NCBI GenBank assembly: GCA_008973525.1
Contig: WACJ01000222.1
Coordinates: forward strand, 496,001 to 560,000
Direction of reading: 5' to 3'
From: Stenopsyche tienmushanensis
Lineage: Eukaryota; Arthropoda; Insecta; Trichoptera; Stenopsychidae
DNA: 64,000 nucleotides
How positions within the stretch are numbered: the stretch's first letter is position 1; each line of letters opens with the position of its first letter. Both the position numbers and the translations under genes were made by a program. The notes under the pieces are model-generated. The model searched no databases, was not told where the DNA came from, and worked only from the letters and a program-made list of their open reading frames with translations. Of the stretch, positions 32,761 to 44,158 are shown piece after piece.

Positions 32761-34929
32761 CTCCTAACTATTATTTGCTTAGAAATGTCTCCTATGGAGA
32801 TCACCTATAACACTATGATATCTCCTTGGATTGAAGTTTAAGAATCATTTTTTTTTCTTGCATGATATCTTTCATTCAAAATGACATAAACATTTTTATA
32901 CATAATAAGACATTAATGATAGGTTTTCCGCAAAAAAAAATCTAGATTTTGGTTCCATTGCATATTTATGATTTAAAAAATGAAGTCACCGATGAGAAAA
33001 TATCCGACTTAAATGATTTATTTTATACTTGAAATAAAAGCGGGCCCTTTCGCTTTGAATTTAAGATGCTTGCCCCTGGATTGACGAAAGTACATAAAAA
33101 TAAAATGTTGTTTGGGGTCGTTTTATGTCGTCGTTGACATTATACATTTGGAAAAAGGAGGCAATGTCCTAGCGTGAATTTATCAAGACCTCTCTATAAA
33201 TAAAGAAAACGCTTTTTCCTCCGCGTACATATAAGTACTCGAGTTTTCCCCGTTTTCCCAGAGCGCACCTTTACGCATTACGCGTTTTTACGCGAAAAAA
33301 AGCCGCACAGAATGTGAAAAGCTTCGGCATTGGATGTCCATGCCTTTCGGAAATCCCGACCTTTTAGGGCGAAAAGAAAGAATTGAACATTACTCTTACT
33401 CGAAGCCATCATAAAAGAATATATTAATTTCGGAACGACGTATTTATTTCGCAGCTTCTCGGGCACGGATTCGAGTGGACGTCTTGTGTGTCGCCGGGAT
33501 TTGATCAAATATCAATGGCGCAATATCTTATCCCGGAATCTGGATCTCTTTACAATATATTCATCGACATGTGAAAATTGCGAGCGTATTAGCGAAAGGG
33601 GTGGAAACATCGGCTCACAATGGGCGATTCGGAATAAACATGGCATTATTGTATTTACTGCTATAGAGCTATGTAGCTGGTGTTGTCCTTTGCCGATAGA
33701 TCGGTCCACGTTTCCGTCGGAGTCTGTTGGGAAACGTAATAAATTATTGACGGAACATGAAACGTGCCAGTAGAGCTTGTTCGTCTGAGTTGGCATCAGT
33801 CGTAAACAAATATCGCCTCCTTGTTTTATTGCATTAAGCTAAAGGTTATGAATCACATTCCCTATTTATTTTACAGCTGAAAATTCAATACCAGTTAGAT
33901 CCGTCCAGATGCCAAATTTCATCCCACGGAACGAGATAAAAGACGTCGATTCGTATCATGAATAATGTTGCTGTTTTATTGAAGAAGGATTTCACTGCGT
34001 GAATTGCGTATTTGACCTACTGACGAAATAAGAATCAATCTACTCATCTGCAATGCCTGATGAAATTATTTCGCCAATACTACAGTGAAAATATATTAAC
34101 CACCTATAAAATGTATACAACGATTGAGTCAAAAGTCAATATCCATGCTCATTTCAATACTATCCAGCTATATTCAGCGACATTTACTCTATATCCATAA
34201 TTATACCCAAAGGTCTTATTGATACAATTAGAGCATAAGTAATATCAATTAGTAAATTTAGGGTCTACCTAAACATGCACTGAAATTGACTTATATGTTA
34301 TTATATTAATGTTCTGAAACTAACTACTTTTAATCGTTAAACGATGAAAATTATATTACTATTTTGCAGTCCGCTTTGTTTTGCATTAATTGTCGCCTGG
34401 ATTCTGTACAAATTTCGAAAAATCTGCAAGATAATACTTTCTTTCTAAAGATCGGTATAATTTTTAAACTATCACATAGATTGAAACAAAATTTTCTCTT
34501 TGCTTTTACAAAAGCTTATTGAACAATATACGTAAATATGATAGTTGTTTTTGATCTGTAGTTTATGTGCCAACATGATAAAATGCCAAAATGATAATAT
34601 GAGATATGAAAATATAAATACGAGCAATGTGAAGTCTTGAATTTGATATTTGTGTGATAAAATAAATGTTTTGGAATTAGTCATAAAACATCAGAACAAT
34701 AGATAAATATAGAAAGAATTTAACATTTATTATTAATGTGCTATATGAGATGACAACATTGGTTGAACAATTATTATAATTTCAATAATAATCATTAGAA
34801 TGCTAAGATACGATATATCGTCGATTATGAAACTAAAGAGTGCAAACAACGATCGCTATTGGCTCATTGATGACTTCAAAATGCTCGAATACGAGTAATT
34901 TCTGCGTGTCAGGGTATCATTCCTTAACT
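32761..34929. other. Non-coding stretch with mixed-composition island
   Basis: 33040-33800 is balanced sequence (TTTACGCATTACGCG at about 33271). Overlapping frames on both strands (33278-33508, 33486-33773, 33512-33796) show no domain. 33800-34930 is AT-rich. No gene supported. Confidence 0.4.
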
Positions 34930-35540
34930 TTGTAGTATACACTTAATTTTTTTTTGTGCGGTAGATGCGTTCCGCGGAAAATCGCACAAAAAGAAATCGC
35001 ACAAAAAAACTATGACTTACATAGAAAAAGTGATAGTGCATTCCATGGATTTAAAAACCCGCATAACTTCGAAACATCTATATAAAATATATCGCATAAA
35101 AAAAGTTAATATAAAATTCTCTTCTTCGGAAGAAATAGTGAAATACCCAGTGTCAATGTCATCATTGTTCTGTGTAGATTTTCTCTTTTTCAACAATAAA
35201 ATTCATAATTAGTAAAGATGTCACTAACTCAAAAAATAAATCACAAAATGGCAAAATCAGTTAAGTCAGACATGCAAAAAAAAAAACTAAATCAGTTTTT
35301 TTAAAAATGTAAACCAGAATAAATGGCGGGGTCGTAATTCAGCAATAGCAAATGTAATATGATTTACATAGTCCCAAATTATAATATTTTTCCTAATTTT
35401 GGTTAGGGTTGATGATTTATTTCCTATTTTATCCAAAATATTTCTATTTTTATTTGGTTGAAAATTTGCTTTAAAAAAACCGCATAACTTCGAAATCGCA
35501 CTAAAAAGTCGCATAAAAAGAGGTTTGAATGTATATGACA
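34930..35540 (-). mobile_element. Non-autonomous Tigger family-2 element
   Basis: The right edge carries AACCGCATAACTTCGAAATC and AGTCGCATAAAAAGAGG (35475-35525). The left edge carries the same words in the inverted sense (GTGCGGTAGATGCG at about 34959) and also direct copies (ATCGCACAAAAAG). The interior has ATAAATCACAAAATGGC, shared with 47125-47145. No transposase is encoded. The minus-strand frame at 35287-35577 crosses the edge and is not coding. It should depend on a family-2 transposase such as the relic at 20413-20847. Confidence 0.65.
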
Positions 35541-35870
35541 AGGGGTTAAGCAATATTTTGAATATGTATAACATCATATTTTGAACGAAACCAGAAAAAA
35601 CTATTTATGCATTATTTTTATATATGAAATTATAATATATATTTCGCGTAAACCGACCTGCAAAAGCGAAGCGCAAAACACGCGTTTTCATATAAGCGGA
35701 CCGGAATGAGTTCTCAAATTCTCAAACTGTTGATTAAGATGAAATTGTTATTTACTTACACATTTAATTAAACATCACAAGTTATAGGCTTATTTAATAT
35801 TCATTCGTAAAAAAAGGTCCATTTCTTTAGTCATTCCAATTAAATATCCATATTTATGATATTGAAGGTA
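35541..35870. other. Non-coding, nothing recognised
   Basis: AT-rich spacer between two MITE-like elements, with CGCGTAAACCGACCTGC and GCGCAAAACACGCG at 35644-35680. No feature assigned. Confidence 0.35.
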
Positions 35871-36206
35871 CAATAGACTCTCAATTATCCGGGCAAATGC
35901 TGGGAAGGCCGTCACGAAAAACACGGATAATCTAAATCATCAAATTTCTACTTGGATTCGAATATAATATCATATTTGCAATACAAATTTTTATTTTATG
36001 ATTTTAATGCTTATTATTTATTATGAAAAACGCTCGTAGCAAAAGTTAAAAAATACATACGAGTACATTAAAAAAATACTTAATTTTTGAGATATTTTGA
36101 ACAAATTTTCACAATTATTTATTTAGTGTTATCTAGCAATTTTTTTCCCAGATCCTGATTAGCCGCAAACTGGATAATCCGCACCCGGATAATCGAGAGT
36201 ACACTT
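35871..36206. mobile_element. Tigger-related MITE, both ends visible
   Basis: The left end CAATAGACTCTCAATTATCC (35871) and the right end, reversed AGTGTACTCTCGATTATCCG (36204 downward), are inverted copies of the same terminus. It resembles the Tigger end at 54491. TA precedes the left end. The interior is AT-rich and non-coding. The fragment at 53092-53173 is a second copy of one end including about 50 bp of subterminal sequence. Confidence 0.75.
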
Positions 36207-38167
36207 CAGTTATTTTTGTATAATTAAATTTGACATAAAAGTTTAATAGAATCATTGATTGAAATTGCACGTATGTGTACGGTAATGAGTAAGGAATCCA
36301 ATCCCGGGATCCCGGACAGTTTTCGGTGCTCATAAATCCCGGGACTAGTAAACATAATCCCAAAAAATTCGGGATTGAAATGTTTATGTAACAGAAATTG
36401 TACGCCTCACCAGCACGATGAAGGCTATTAAGTCGAGACATTCCCGCGAAAATCTAAAACCTTGGAAACAGTGGCGTAATTACGAATTAGCGAGCTTAGG
36501 AGACGCTTAGAGGTGGTAAGTATCTAATATATGAATAAATACAATACATATATGTTTTTATCAAATTGTTATATTAACCTTTCCCTACCGGTGATGTATT
36601 TACTACACATCGACTCTAATAATGGGAATATCGATATGAAATATAATAGATACGGGGCTCAGAATTCATGTATTCCTCCGTAATATAATTACGAATCACA
36701 TGAAAATATTATAGAATTTAAGTATCCATCTGCAGCGACGGAAATAAATAATTTGTCGAGAAATCAGGAATTTTGCGAATTTTAGTCCGTGTCTCAGCAG
36801 GAAAGAAATTTTATCAAACACATTGATGGTGTTATGTAATTTCTTAAGATTCGGTGTATATTTCCTCAATATTTCCAGTAGTAAATAATTACATGTTATC
36901 GATAAAAAATATTATTTTGGTTAATTAATCTAAGTTTTTTAATTTAAATAAGAAGTTTAGGGTTGAATTTTGTGGTTTATTTTTAAAAATATAATGATAA
37001 TTCTCCTGTCATATACCAATACTCCCTTGCTATTCATATATTTCTAGAAAATGCACTACACGTGTTTACTTTCCATGAAAATTTTGTACCGCACCATGAC
37101 ATTTTGCAAACTCTTTTATACCCTTTGTATTCCTGAGTGCTTGCAAGAATAACACGGCTCCCTATAAATATACAAAGAGAATAATGCGGAGCGTACGCAT
37201 ATCCGTTTTACTTCTAAGAAATGAAAAATCATCACCAAATGTATTCCACAAATTTTGATGCCGGCAGGGCTGAAACTTTGCATCCCCTTTAGGGGAAATG
37301 GCCTCATATAAATTAGCGGCCATTTTCATCATTTGCACGCACTTGAAGATTTCAATTTCTGACCAGCGCTTAAGGATGTTTCCTTGAGGAGTTACTCGAG
37401 TCATCCGGTTTTCCTTAAAGTCGAGCCTCCCTTTTGATGGAACTATTAGCAGAAACCGGATGATTTTAAGCACGTACGGCAAAAGGTTTCCACGCAAGTG
37501 GAAAATAAACTCGCCTCTGAGAAAACCACACTCTTTTCACTCGGCTCTTCACCATTCAAATGAGTACTCCGAGGCATTATATTCGGGGAAAGAAATTTGT
37601 TTATATTTTCGGATGAAATCAAAAACATTCCGCCCTCAATAAAAAAATTGCCGTGGAAATTTCATTTGCGTTCAGGAGACAAGTTTATTTTTTTGGAAAT
37701 TTAGTGGCAAATTATTAAATTTCCGTTTTTTATTTTCGAATTCATTTAAGTTGCTTTTGAATCAGGTCAAAGCAAAAACATAAAATTTACAAGAGTCCCT
37801 AAAACTGAAACTGGGGAGATTTCGCAAAGTGAAATTATATAATGCGGATCACCATTCCCACAGGCGCAAAATTATAATTGGAATTCTCATTCTTTAACAA
37901 TTTAAAAAATGAACATAGAATATGAAATTTTAATTTGTTATTGAACATAAAAATGTTCAGCTATTTTAATTTTATATCAAAGAGGCTTCATGAAAATTTT
38001 TGTTTATCAAATTTACAATTTTTTTAAATACGTAAATCATTTTGACCTTAAAAGATTTGTAGATTCATATTAGCACCAAAAAAGTATCAAAGCGACTTCA
38101 ATTCATATTCAGTCAATTATAATAGCATTATTATTGATCGTAACATTCTATACTTGTGCTCATAATA
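36207..38167. other. Non-coding stretch with mixed-composition island
   Basis: 36280-36380 has repeated GGGAT/ATCCCG words (short palindromic tracts such as TCCCGGGA). 37060-37700 is balanced, with several overlapping frames on both strands that mutually shadow each other and lack domains. The rest is AT-rich. No gene supported. Confidence 0.35.
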
Positions 38168-39290
38168 CAGTGGAATCGATTTTCCTGACTAATTGGGGAT
38201 GAAATTAGTCCGGCTTACGTAAATCCGGATAATCGAAAATAATCATAATTTATAGGGAAAGTATAAATATTTTTAATTTTTTTGGATTTAAATACATATA
38301 ATAACTTAAGGAACTTAATAAAGGTCTTTTCAAAATTTACTTTCATGATTTTTTCATGAAGTTGACTCATCTAAAGAATTCCAACTATCTGCTGCGTAGC
38401 AATGATTTTTTAAATTTATTTTCTTATGGAAGCTGATAGCTTTTTCTTCATTATTTTCGTCTACTAGCAATAATCCATGTAAGCGTTTGAATATTTCTAT
38501 CATACCCTAATCCATCGGTTGTATTACCGACGTGCCATTTGGCGGAAGAAATTTTACCCTAAACATTTTATCGATCTAGTTTAAACTTTCTATAGATGTG
38601 TGGGACGGGGTTGATGCATTTTCTAGTAATAATATTTTTTTTCTTCTTTTATCTATGGAGTTTTTAATTTTTTTCCAATTGATTTTCCAATGACAAGCAA
38701 TGGCAGTCTATGCCAGCCTGCTGCATTTGCACATACTATTATAGTGACACGTTCTTTCCTAGTTTTGTACCCAGATTCATTGTGTAATTTCACGTCTTGA
38801 TGCTAAAGAATTGTTGTGTAGTTTTTATCCAATTTAAGCCGATCTCATCAGCATTGTATATAAATTATTCATCGAATCATTCCTTCTCCACAAATAGCTT
38901 CAATGTGTCAATTAATTTATTTGCTGACGGTATGTCAGCAGAAAGCTTTTCCTCATGAATTTCAAGTTCCCTGATACCATGTCGTTCTTTGAATTTTTCA
39001 AGCTAACCCGGATTTGCTTTGAAGGTGGAATCTCTATTTAATTTTGTTGTTGTTGTTAAAAATGTTACTTTTTCACACAGTAATGGACCAGATATAGATG
39101 GTTCAGTTATTCGTCTTTGTATGAACCACATAAAAATTAATTCTTCAAGTTCTGTATTTCCTGATTTTTTCATAACTTTTCGCTGTGAGCTTCCATCTTC
39201 TAATATTAAACAATAAGTAAACTTCGTAATATGCAATCTAACACGTACTTAAGCAATAATGGACACAACTCTCCATGTTTTTGAATTAAG
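38168..39290 (-). mobile_element. Tigger/pogo (Jerky-like) transposon relic, copy b
   Basis: A TIR starts at 38168 after TA (CAGTGGAATCGATTTTCCTG, with GTCCGG and CCGGATAATCG inside). Minus-strand fragments run in order through a Jerky-like transposase. The N-terminal part (39236-39003) has VMKKSGNTELEELIFMWFIQ and PLLCEKVTF. Then come RHGIRELEIHEEKLSADIPS, IDTLKLFVEKE, and the first catalytic region YNADEIGLNW (ADETGLNW in the family). Farther on are stops and frameshifts, with DSWNSLDEST near the C-terminus. The far TIR is missing. It is the most complete of the four copies and the reference for copies a, c and d. Confidence 0.88.
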
Positions 39291-39843
39291 CAGAATCATT
39301 TATTTATTATCAGTATACCCTGAAATGGAACTTTATATTATTTATTTTAATTGTTAATATTTTACCTCGCGCTTATACTACCATCCTCTATTGAGGATTA
39401 GCGTGACCATTTGGTAACATAGCTTTTCTGTACCTATTGAGGCAAAGGCCTTTGTATTCGGCTGCCCCTGAATTCAATCCACTTTTTTCCTTTTCATTAT
39501 GTTCTAAATATAAGAGGGGCTGCTAATGAAAATTTTAGTGTACCTGGAGAAAATCTTCATGTGCTACAATGTATAATATGTTCTCCCTGTATTCTGTACA
39601 TTTCCTGTTCTTGTAATTAATTAATTATACGTCACGTTATAAAATGATTACTCATAAGTTTTTCAAAACTATTTTTTGCCACAAAGATGCAGAAATCATT
39701 CTTCGATACTCTAGAGCGATTAGGAATAATTCATGGGGGAACATTAAATAAATAAATTCATTATTTATTTTGTGCTTTCTATCACCATTTAAATTTTTTG
39801 AATATTTGAATAATCATAATTATATTACGGATACAAATATAAA
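39291..39843. other. Non-coding; repeat-like patch
   Basis: AT-rich, with a balanced patch at 39360-39480 that resembles a dispersed repeat by composition but has no second copy in this window. No gene. Confidence 0.35.
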
Positions 39844-40759
39844 TTAAGGCGTCTTCTCACTTTAGGCGCCTCAAAAATAGCCTATTTTCGTGATTTTATT
39901 TCGAGGATTTTCGCTAAAAATTATGAGATAAAATGGATCTTATGTAATAAACACATCTTTCAAGTACATGAAGAAAAATTATTTTTATTTTTTTGAACAA
40001 TTATTATAATAAAACAGTAGCATCGAAAAACCCGTGTAGAAATGTTATGTTCGTGGCTTGTTGATGGTATCTCCGAGATGGGTCATTTGAAACAAAAAAA
40101 TAAAACAGTTTTAGATTCAGTATATCAATGGCTATAGCGCTCAGATTTTTGATATTCACGAAAATAACAAAATGGCTCACGTTTTTCGAAAACATAAAAA
40201 AAAACTTAAAATCAAAATTTCAAAAATCTGATGATATGCGCTATAGCCATAACTATGAAGAATATTTCATTCAAATTTTATGACAATCGGCCAGATAGTT
40301 TACGAAATTTCATCAACAAGCCACCGAAAAACCTTGTTTTGAGATAAACGCGTTTAAAGTTTTGGTTGCAGAAATATTGCCCAGACACAGCTGTTGAAAC
40401 ACTCGTTGTTATTTTGGGTATTTCCACCGAAGATCTTCATAAATCGATTTCAAAACCTCGTGAACATCCTCAGCTAGAGCAGGAGGATGTTTAAAAGTTT
40501 GAAAAATCTGATTTCACTTTTCACTATTTCTATTCTATTACTATTTCACCACTTTCTTGTACTTGCACCATGAGTCTGAACAAAAAGTATGCAGCCGGGT
40601 GCTCTCAGGTAGTCACCTAACGGTCGTCTAAAAATGTAGTTAGACTCGTCCGATCTTTATTAAATTTCGATATAACATTTTTGAAGATATGTACTTTCAA
40701 AATTTAAAATAAAATAAAAATCGATTTTTTTAAATTTGTAAAGTGAGAAGACGCCTTAA
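39844..40759. mobile_element. TIR element with TTAA ends and decayed foldback core
   Basis: Perfect 21-bp inverted termini, T + TAAGGCGTCTTCTCACTTTA at 39844-39864 and its reverse complement at 40739-40759. Each begins or ends in TTAA, so TTAA may be a target duplication (as for piggyBac-type elements) or part of the TIR. Inside, two pairs of inverted arms share one centre near 40189: 40128-40152 with 40221-40250, and 40051-40066 with 40311-40327. Sequence between the pairs is also weakly inverted. This points to an originally long palindromic (foldback) element. No transposase is seen. Confidence 0.75.
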
Positions 40760-41630
40760 TGTTTAGACTATAAATAAGGATACTCTTTTTTTATACTAAA
40801 ATCATAAATATTCAGGATAATGGACCATTTTCTTTGCAACCTCAAAATCAGAGTCATCCTTCCAAGTTTCAACATCTTTATTCAAAAACTGTGATGAGAT
40901 ACCTAGTATATGGAAAAATCGTAAAGAGTTGCTAGTCACAAAGTCTTCTATGCTTTTTTCGGTGATGTGTTCGACATCAATGCTTTTTCTTTTCGGGAAA
41001 TCTTCTACACCTTTATATTCTTAGTGTATCTACCATATTTTACTTATCTTTAATTGAAAATTCGTCGTCGAAAAATGAAAAAGACACCAACTCTTCCGAC
41101 AAGTATCATACATGGCCCAGTATTTTTTTCATGGCAACTTTGGTCATGTTTGCTTTATATTTTCAAAGGATATCAGATCTTTTAACAATTGTAGATCGTT
41201 TCTTGGTGCTGAATATCCGACAAGGGCTTAAATCAGTATTTTATATATATTACGACTGTGAAAAGACAAATATCTTTCACTATTTTAATTTCTTTTTTCG
41301 TCGATTTAAACCAATGTTTAAATAAAAAAATCAAGGAACACATATCTTCAGCTATCCATTTAGCACGATGAAGACCAGCAAATCTCCTAAATGAAACTCC
41401 TTTTTCAGGAATTCCTCCCAAGTAAATGATGGATATCGAGGTTGATACACTTGAAGTTGTTTTTGAGCTAAATGATTTTTGAGGACTTGGTATCATAAAT
41501 TACTGTTTTATAATCACTTCGATCTATCTTGTCCCCGTTCTTCATAAACCTTTTAAACAATTGGATATTAGGAGCACTAGAAGAACCGAGCGATTGACTC
41601 ACTTCAGCTTCTAATTTAATTATCATTATA
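40760..41630 (-). pseudogene. Relic of an uncharacterised transposon-associated protein family
   Basis: Minus-strand pieces run in order with frameshifts: EAEVSQSLGSSSAPNIQLFK, IYDTKSS, IYLGGIPEKGVSFRRFAGLH followed by RAKWIAEDMCSL, then DICLFTVVIYIKYWF, and finally EDFVTSNSLRFFHILGISSQ followed by FLNKDVETW. I recall this arrangement (G-x-HF, H-x-ARW, CLF-x-V-x-YIKAWF, DFV-x-NS-x-FF) from many arthropod and cnidarian predicted proteins that behave like transposon genes, but I cannot name the superfamily. The gene is broken. A second N-terminal piece lies at 63505-63765. Confidence 0.6.
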
Positions 41631-42993
41631 TGACGTGGAAAAGCTAGACAAAGGTTAACTGTAGTGAAGTAGTGAGTCTTTCTGCATGTTATTTTATACC
41701 AGATACCAGAATCAATAAGTCAGATTAATAGTTAAGTGGCCATGCAACATTTTTTCTGAAACTTTGACTTATGGTAGCGACACGTATTCGTTTTTTAGGA
41801 CAGAAAATCATATGATGGGGTGACTGCCCAATTTTTTAATAGTCGAAAAATAAGGACCACCCTAATATATATATATATATATATTTCCTAAACACTAAAA
41901 ACTAAAATAATTAAATTCATTGTTTGTTAAATTATTTTTAGCATTTTCAGTTAAAATAAACGAAGTGCCTCTTTGTGGTGGGCTGTCGAACCGCCCTTGC
42001 GCTGCTATGGGCAGCCACAATGTTACACCTTGCCGACGGGTTGTTTGAGCGCTGGAGCCCACCGGTGATGACTTACGCCTACCATGCAAAATGTTGCCAA
42101 AAGTACACATTTTTTAAACGATATTTAAAAACGAGGCTTTAAATTTCTCAAAAAATAAATAAACCGGACGCGGAAAAAATAATTTCAGCACGAATTATAT
42201 AATAATGAGAATTAATACTTGTGGGTCTATCCGTTTGAGCCGACACATGTTCGCGCCGATTGCGCCGGCATGTAAAGTTGTCAGCAACTTTTTTCTGGGG
42301 GGGGACCCGGACAGAGAGGGCCGTTTTGGCTTCCATAAATCGCAATTAAAATGGGGGTTGGGGGTAGGTGTGTGACAGGTGGTAGTCGCTGGAAACTTCA
42401 CACTTTCATAATCATAAAACAAAAAGCACACGTTCGTCACTCCCCCGGCTGCGTCTGATTAAGCTGCCGGCGCCGGCGGTTAAATGTACACAAAACGTAA
42501 TAAACGAGACTTTGCTTTTAATATAAAGTTTTAATGACACTACCTAAGGCGCTGCTTCTGCACCCTCCGACTATGCTCACACTCTATTACACACCTTGCC
42601 CACCAGACACTTTATTTTATTTGTCAAACATTCATATCTTCTTGCAATATCTGTCTTTGTGAAATATTAAAGGCGGTCATGTTGGGCGAAAGACGCAACG
42701 GCTGCACTTGGCAGCCCGTAGACAGAGGGTTATAGTTCATACCGTAAAAGCGCTAAGGAACTTGCTTTATGACATCAAACACCACTCATAATTTTGCTTC
42801 TAACAGAAACATACATTTTTAATTATCATTAAATTTAAAGCATACCATAGCATCGTTGATAATTTCTTGAGCTCTTATAGCAAAGATTCAGATACAAATA
42901 CAGATAGATACCCTGCGCATGCTTAGATTTTGTATAAAGTATATACATTTTAAATCAAATTAAACTCAAAATCAGATTAAATTTGGTGATTAT
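41631..42993. other. Non-coding; two GC-rich islands and an (AT) microsatellite
   Basis: An (AT)n run lies at about 41866-41884. 41955-42100 and 42160-42480 are GC-rich, with a G8 run (42297-42304) and a CCGGCGCCGG core (about 42466). 42540-42760 is balanced. Frames at 41895-42110 and 42148-42440 look random. No gene recognised. Confidence 0.4.
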
Positions 42994-43231
42994 ACATTTA
43001 TTATTTGAGAAAGTGAAAACAATAAGTTGGCAAAGTTTTATCGCAATCGAATGAACGGTATGGCAGCGCATTAAATACGGACAAACAAACATTGATTTTT
43101 ATATATTAAACTATGCCTATGTTACTTGCGAAATTCCTAGCAATAAATGGATGAAGTTTTATTGCAATCTGATGAACGGTATGGCAGTGCATTTCGAACG
43201 AACAAAATCCAATACATTTTTACATATTAGA
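42994..43231 (-). mobile_element. Helitron-like element, 3'-truncated, two units
   Basis: The minus-strand 5' TC (43231-43230), preceded by A, leads into two tandem units with GAACGGTATGGCAGTGCATT and GAACGGTATGGCAGCGCATT. The 3' part with hairpin and CTAG is missing. The two units are nearly identical to those in 18775-18944. Confidence 0.8.
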
Positions 43232-43278
43232 TTGAAGTGAAACTTTTATTAGCGTGGCAGAACAAATTGGCTTGAACG
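43232..43278 (-). repeat. Shared 47-bp flank, second copy
   Basis: Counterpart of 18945-18991, next to the Helitron 5' end in the same orientation. Homology with the first copy stops at its outer edge; from 43279 the two loci are unrelated. Confidence 0.7.
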
Positions 43279-43934
43279 TCACGGAAAGTGAAATCCCAAG
43301 CGATATTTGGACGGAAATATAAGAAGAATCACAAATCATAGACTTGCTGGTGTGTGTATATAGTAACTAGTAGACGCTTGCCTATTTTCTAGTATCTGGG
43401 TCGCATAGGCCTTGGATTACGCGCATGCGCCACGCCATGTCTACTACGCTATATTTATACAAAGCATAAAACAACAATTAGACTAGTAACGCGCCCATTT
43501 TATTATATAATATACAAACACATATAAATATACTTTACTATCATTTTCCATTGTATGAAAAGCTAAATAGAGACAAGGGCAAATGCAGACAGCATGTGAA
43601 ACTTCAGAGGATAAAAGCCATCAAGCCAGACAAATGGCAAAAAAATAAAAAATATATGCTTGAGATTCTCTCGTGAAACTTTTTGGCTCCTAGGAAATGT
43701 TGATTTCATGCATTACTTTTTTACATTTATTAACGGGAATTGTTAGCTAAAAATGAAAATAATAGACTTGCTACTGGTCTAATGGTTGCTTTATAATTCG
43801 TATAGAGACTCTCATACGGTAGAAGCGGCGCAGCGCATGCGCGTAGCGTGTCTATGATGAATGCAACGAAGAATGAGATACTTAACGTGTAGGCCTGTAG
43901 ATTTTGCAAAGAAGTGGTAATACTTGTCCAATGA
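43279..43934. other. Non-coding, repeat-like
   Basis: 43460-43545 resembles 1070-1160. 43800-43860 contains several GCGCATGCGC-type words. The frame at 43730-43954 is not supported. It may be part of a longer element that includes repeat Y. Confidence 0.35.
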
Positions 43935-44158
43935 TGCCATTTCAAAACAGTCAAAGGAGAATAACAAAATTTGTCAACGATAAGAATGATGCGAGTATCT
44001 TAATTATCAAAACAAACGCCTGCTCTCAAGACAACACGAACGACAGTCGTCTTATTTTTGTTGAAAGAGATTAATAGCCTATCCAATTTCATTAATTATA
44101 CCTAAATTTTATGACGGTTAAAAGTTTATTTAGAATACAATATATTGTTGAATAGTAA
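43935..44158 (-). repeat. Dispersed repeat family Y, copy 2
   Basis: Reverse-complement match to 11566-11832, including ACTCGCAT-type, AAACAAACGCCTGCTCTCAA and TTATGACGGTTAAAAG blocks. Non-coding. Ends are not sharply definable by eye. Confidence 0.65.

Noticed and set aside
33278..33796. Three overlapping frames of 76-95 codons on both strands
   Set aside because: They overlap each other, have no domain, repeat relation or splice context, and fall in an island with fewer stop codons because of its higher GC.
37116..37642. Four overlapping frames of 60-111 codons on both strands
   Set aside because: Mutually shadowing frames in balanced-composition DNA. None reads like a protein domain.
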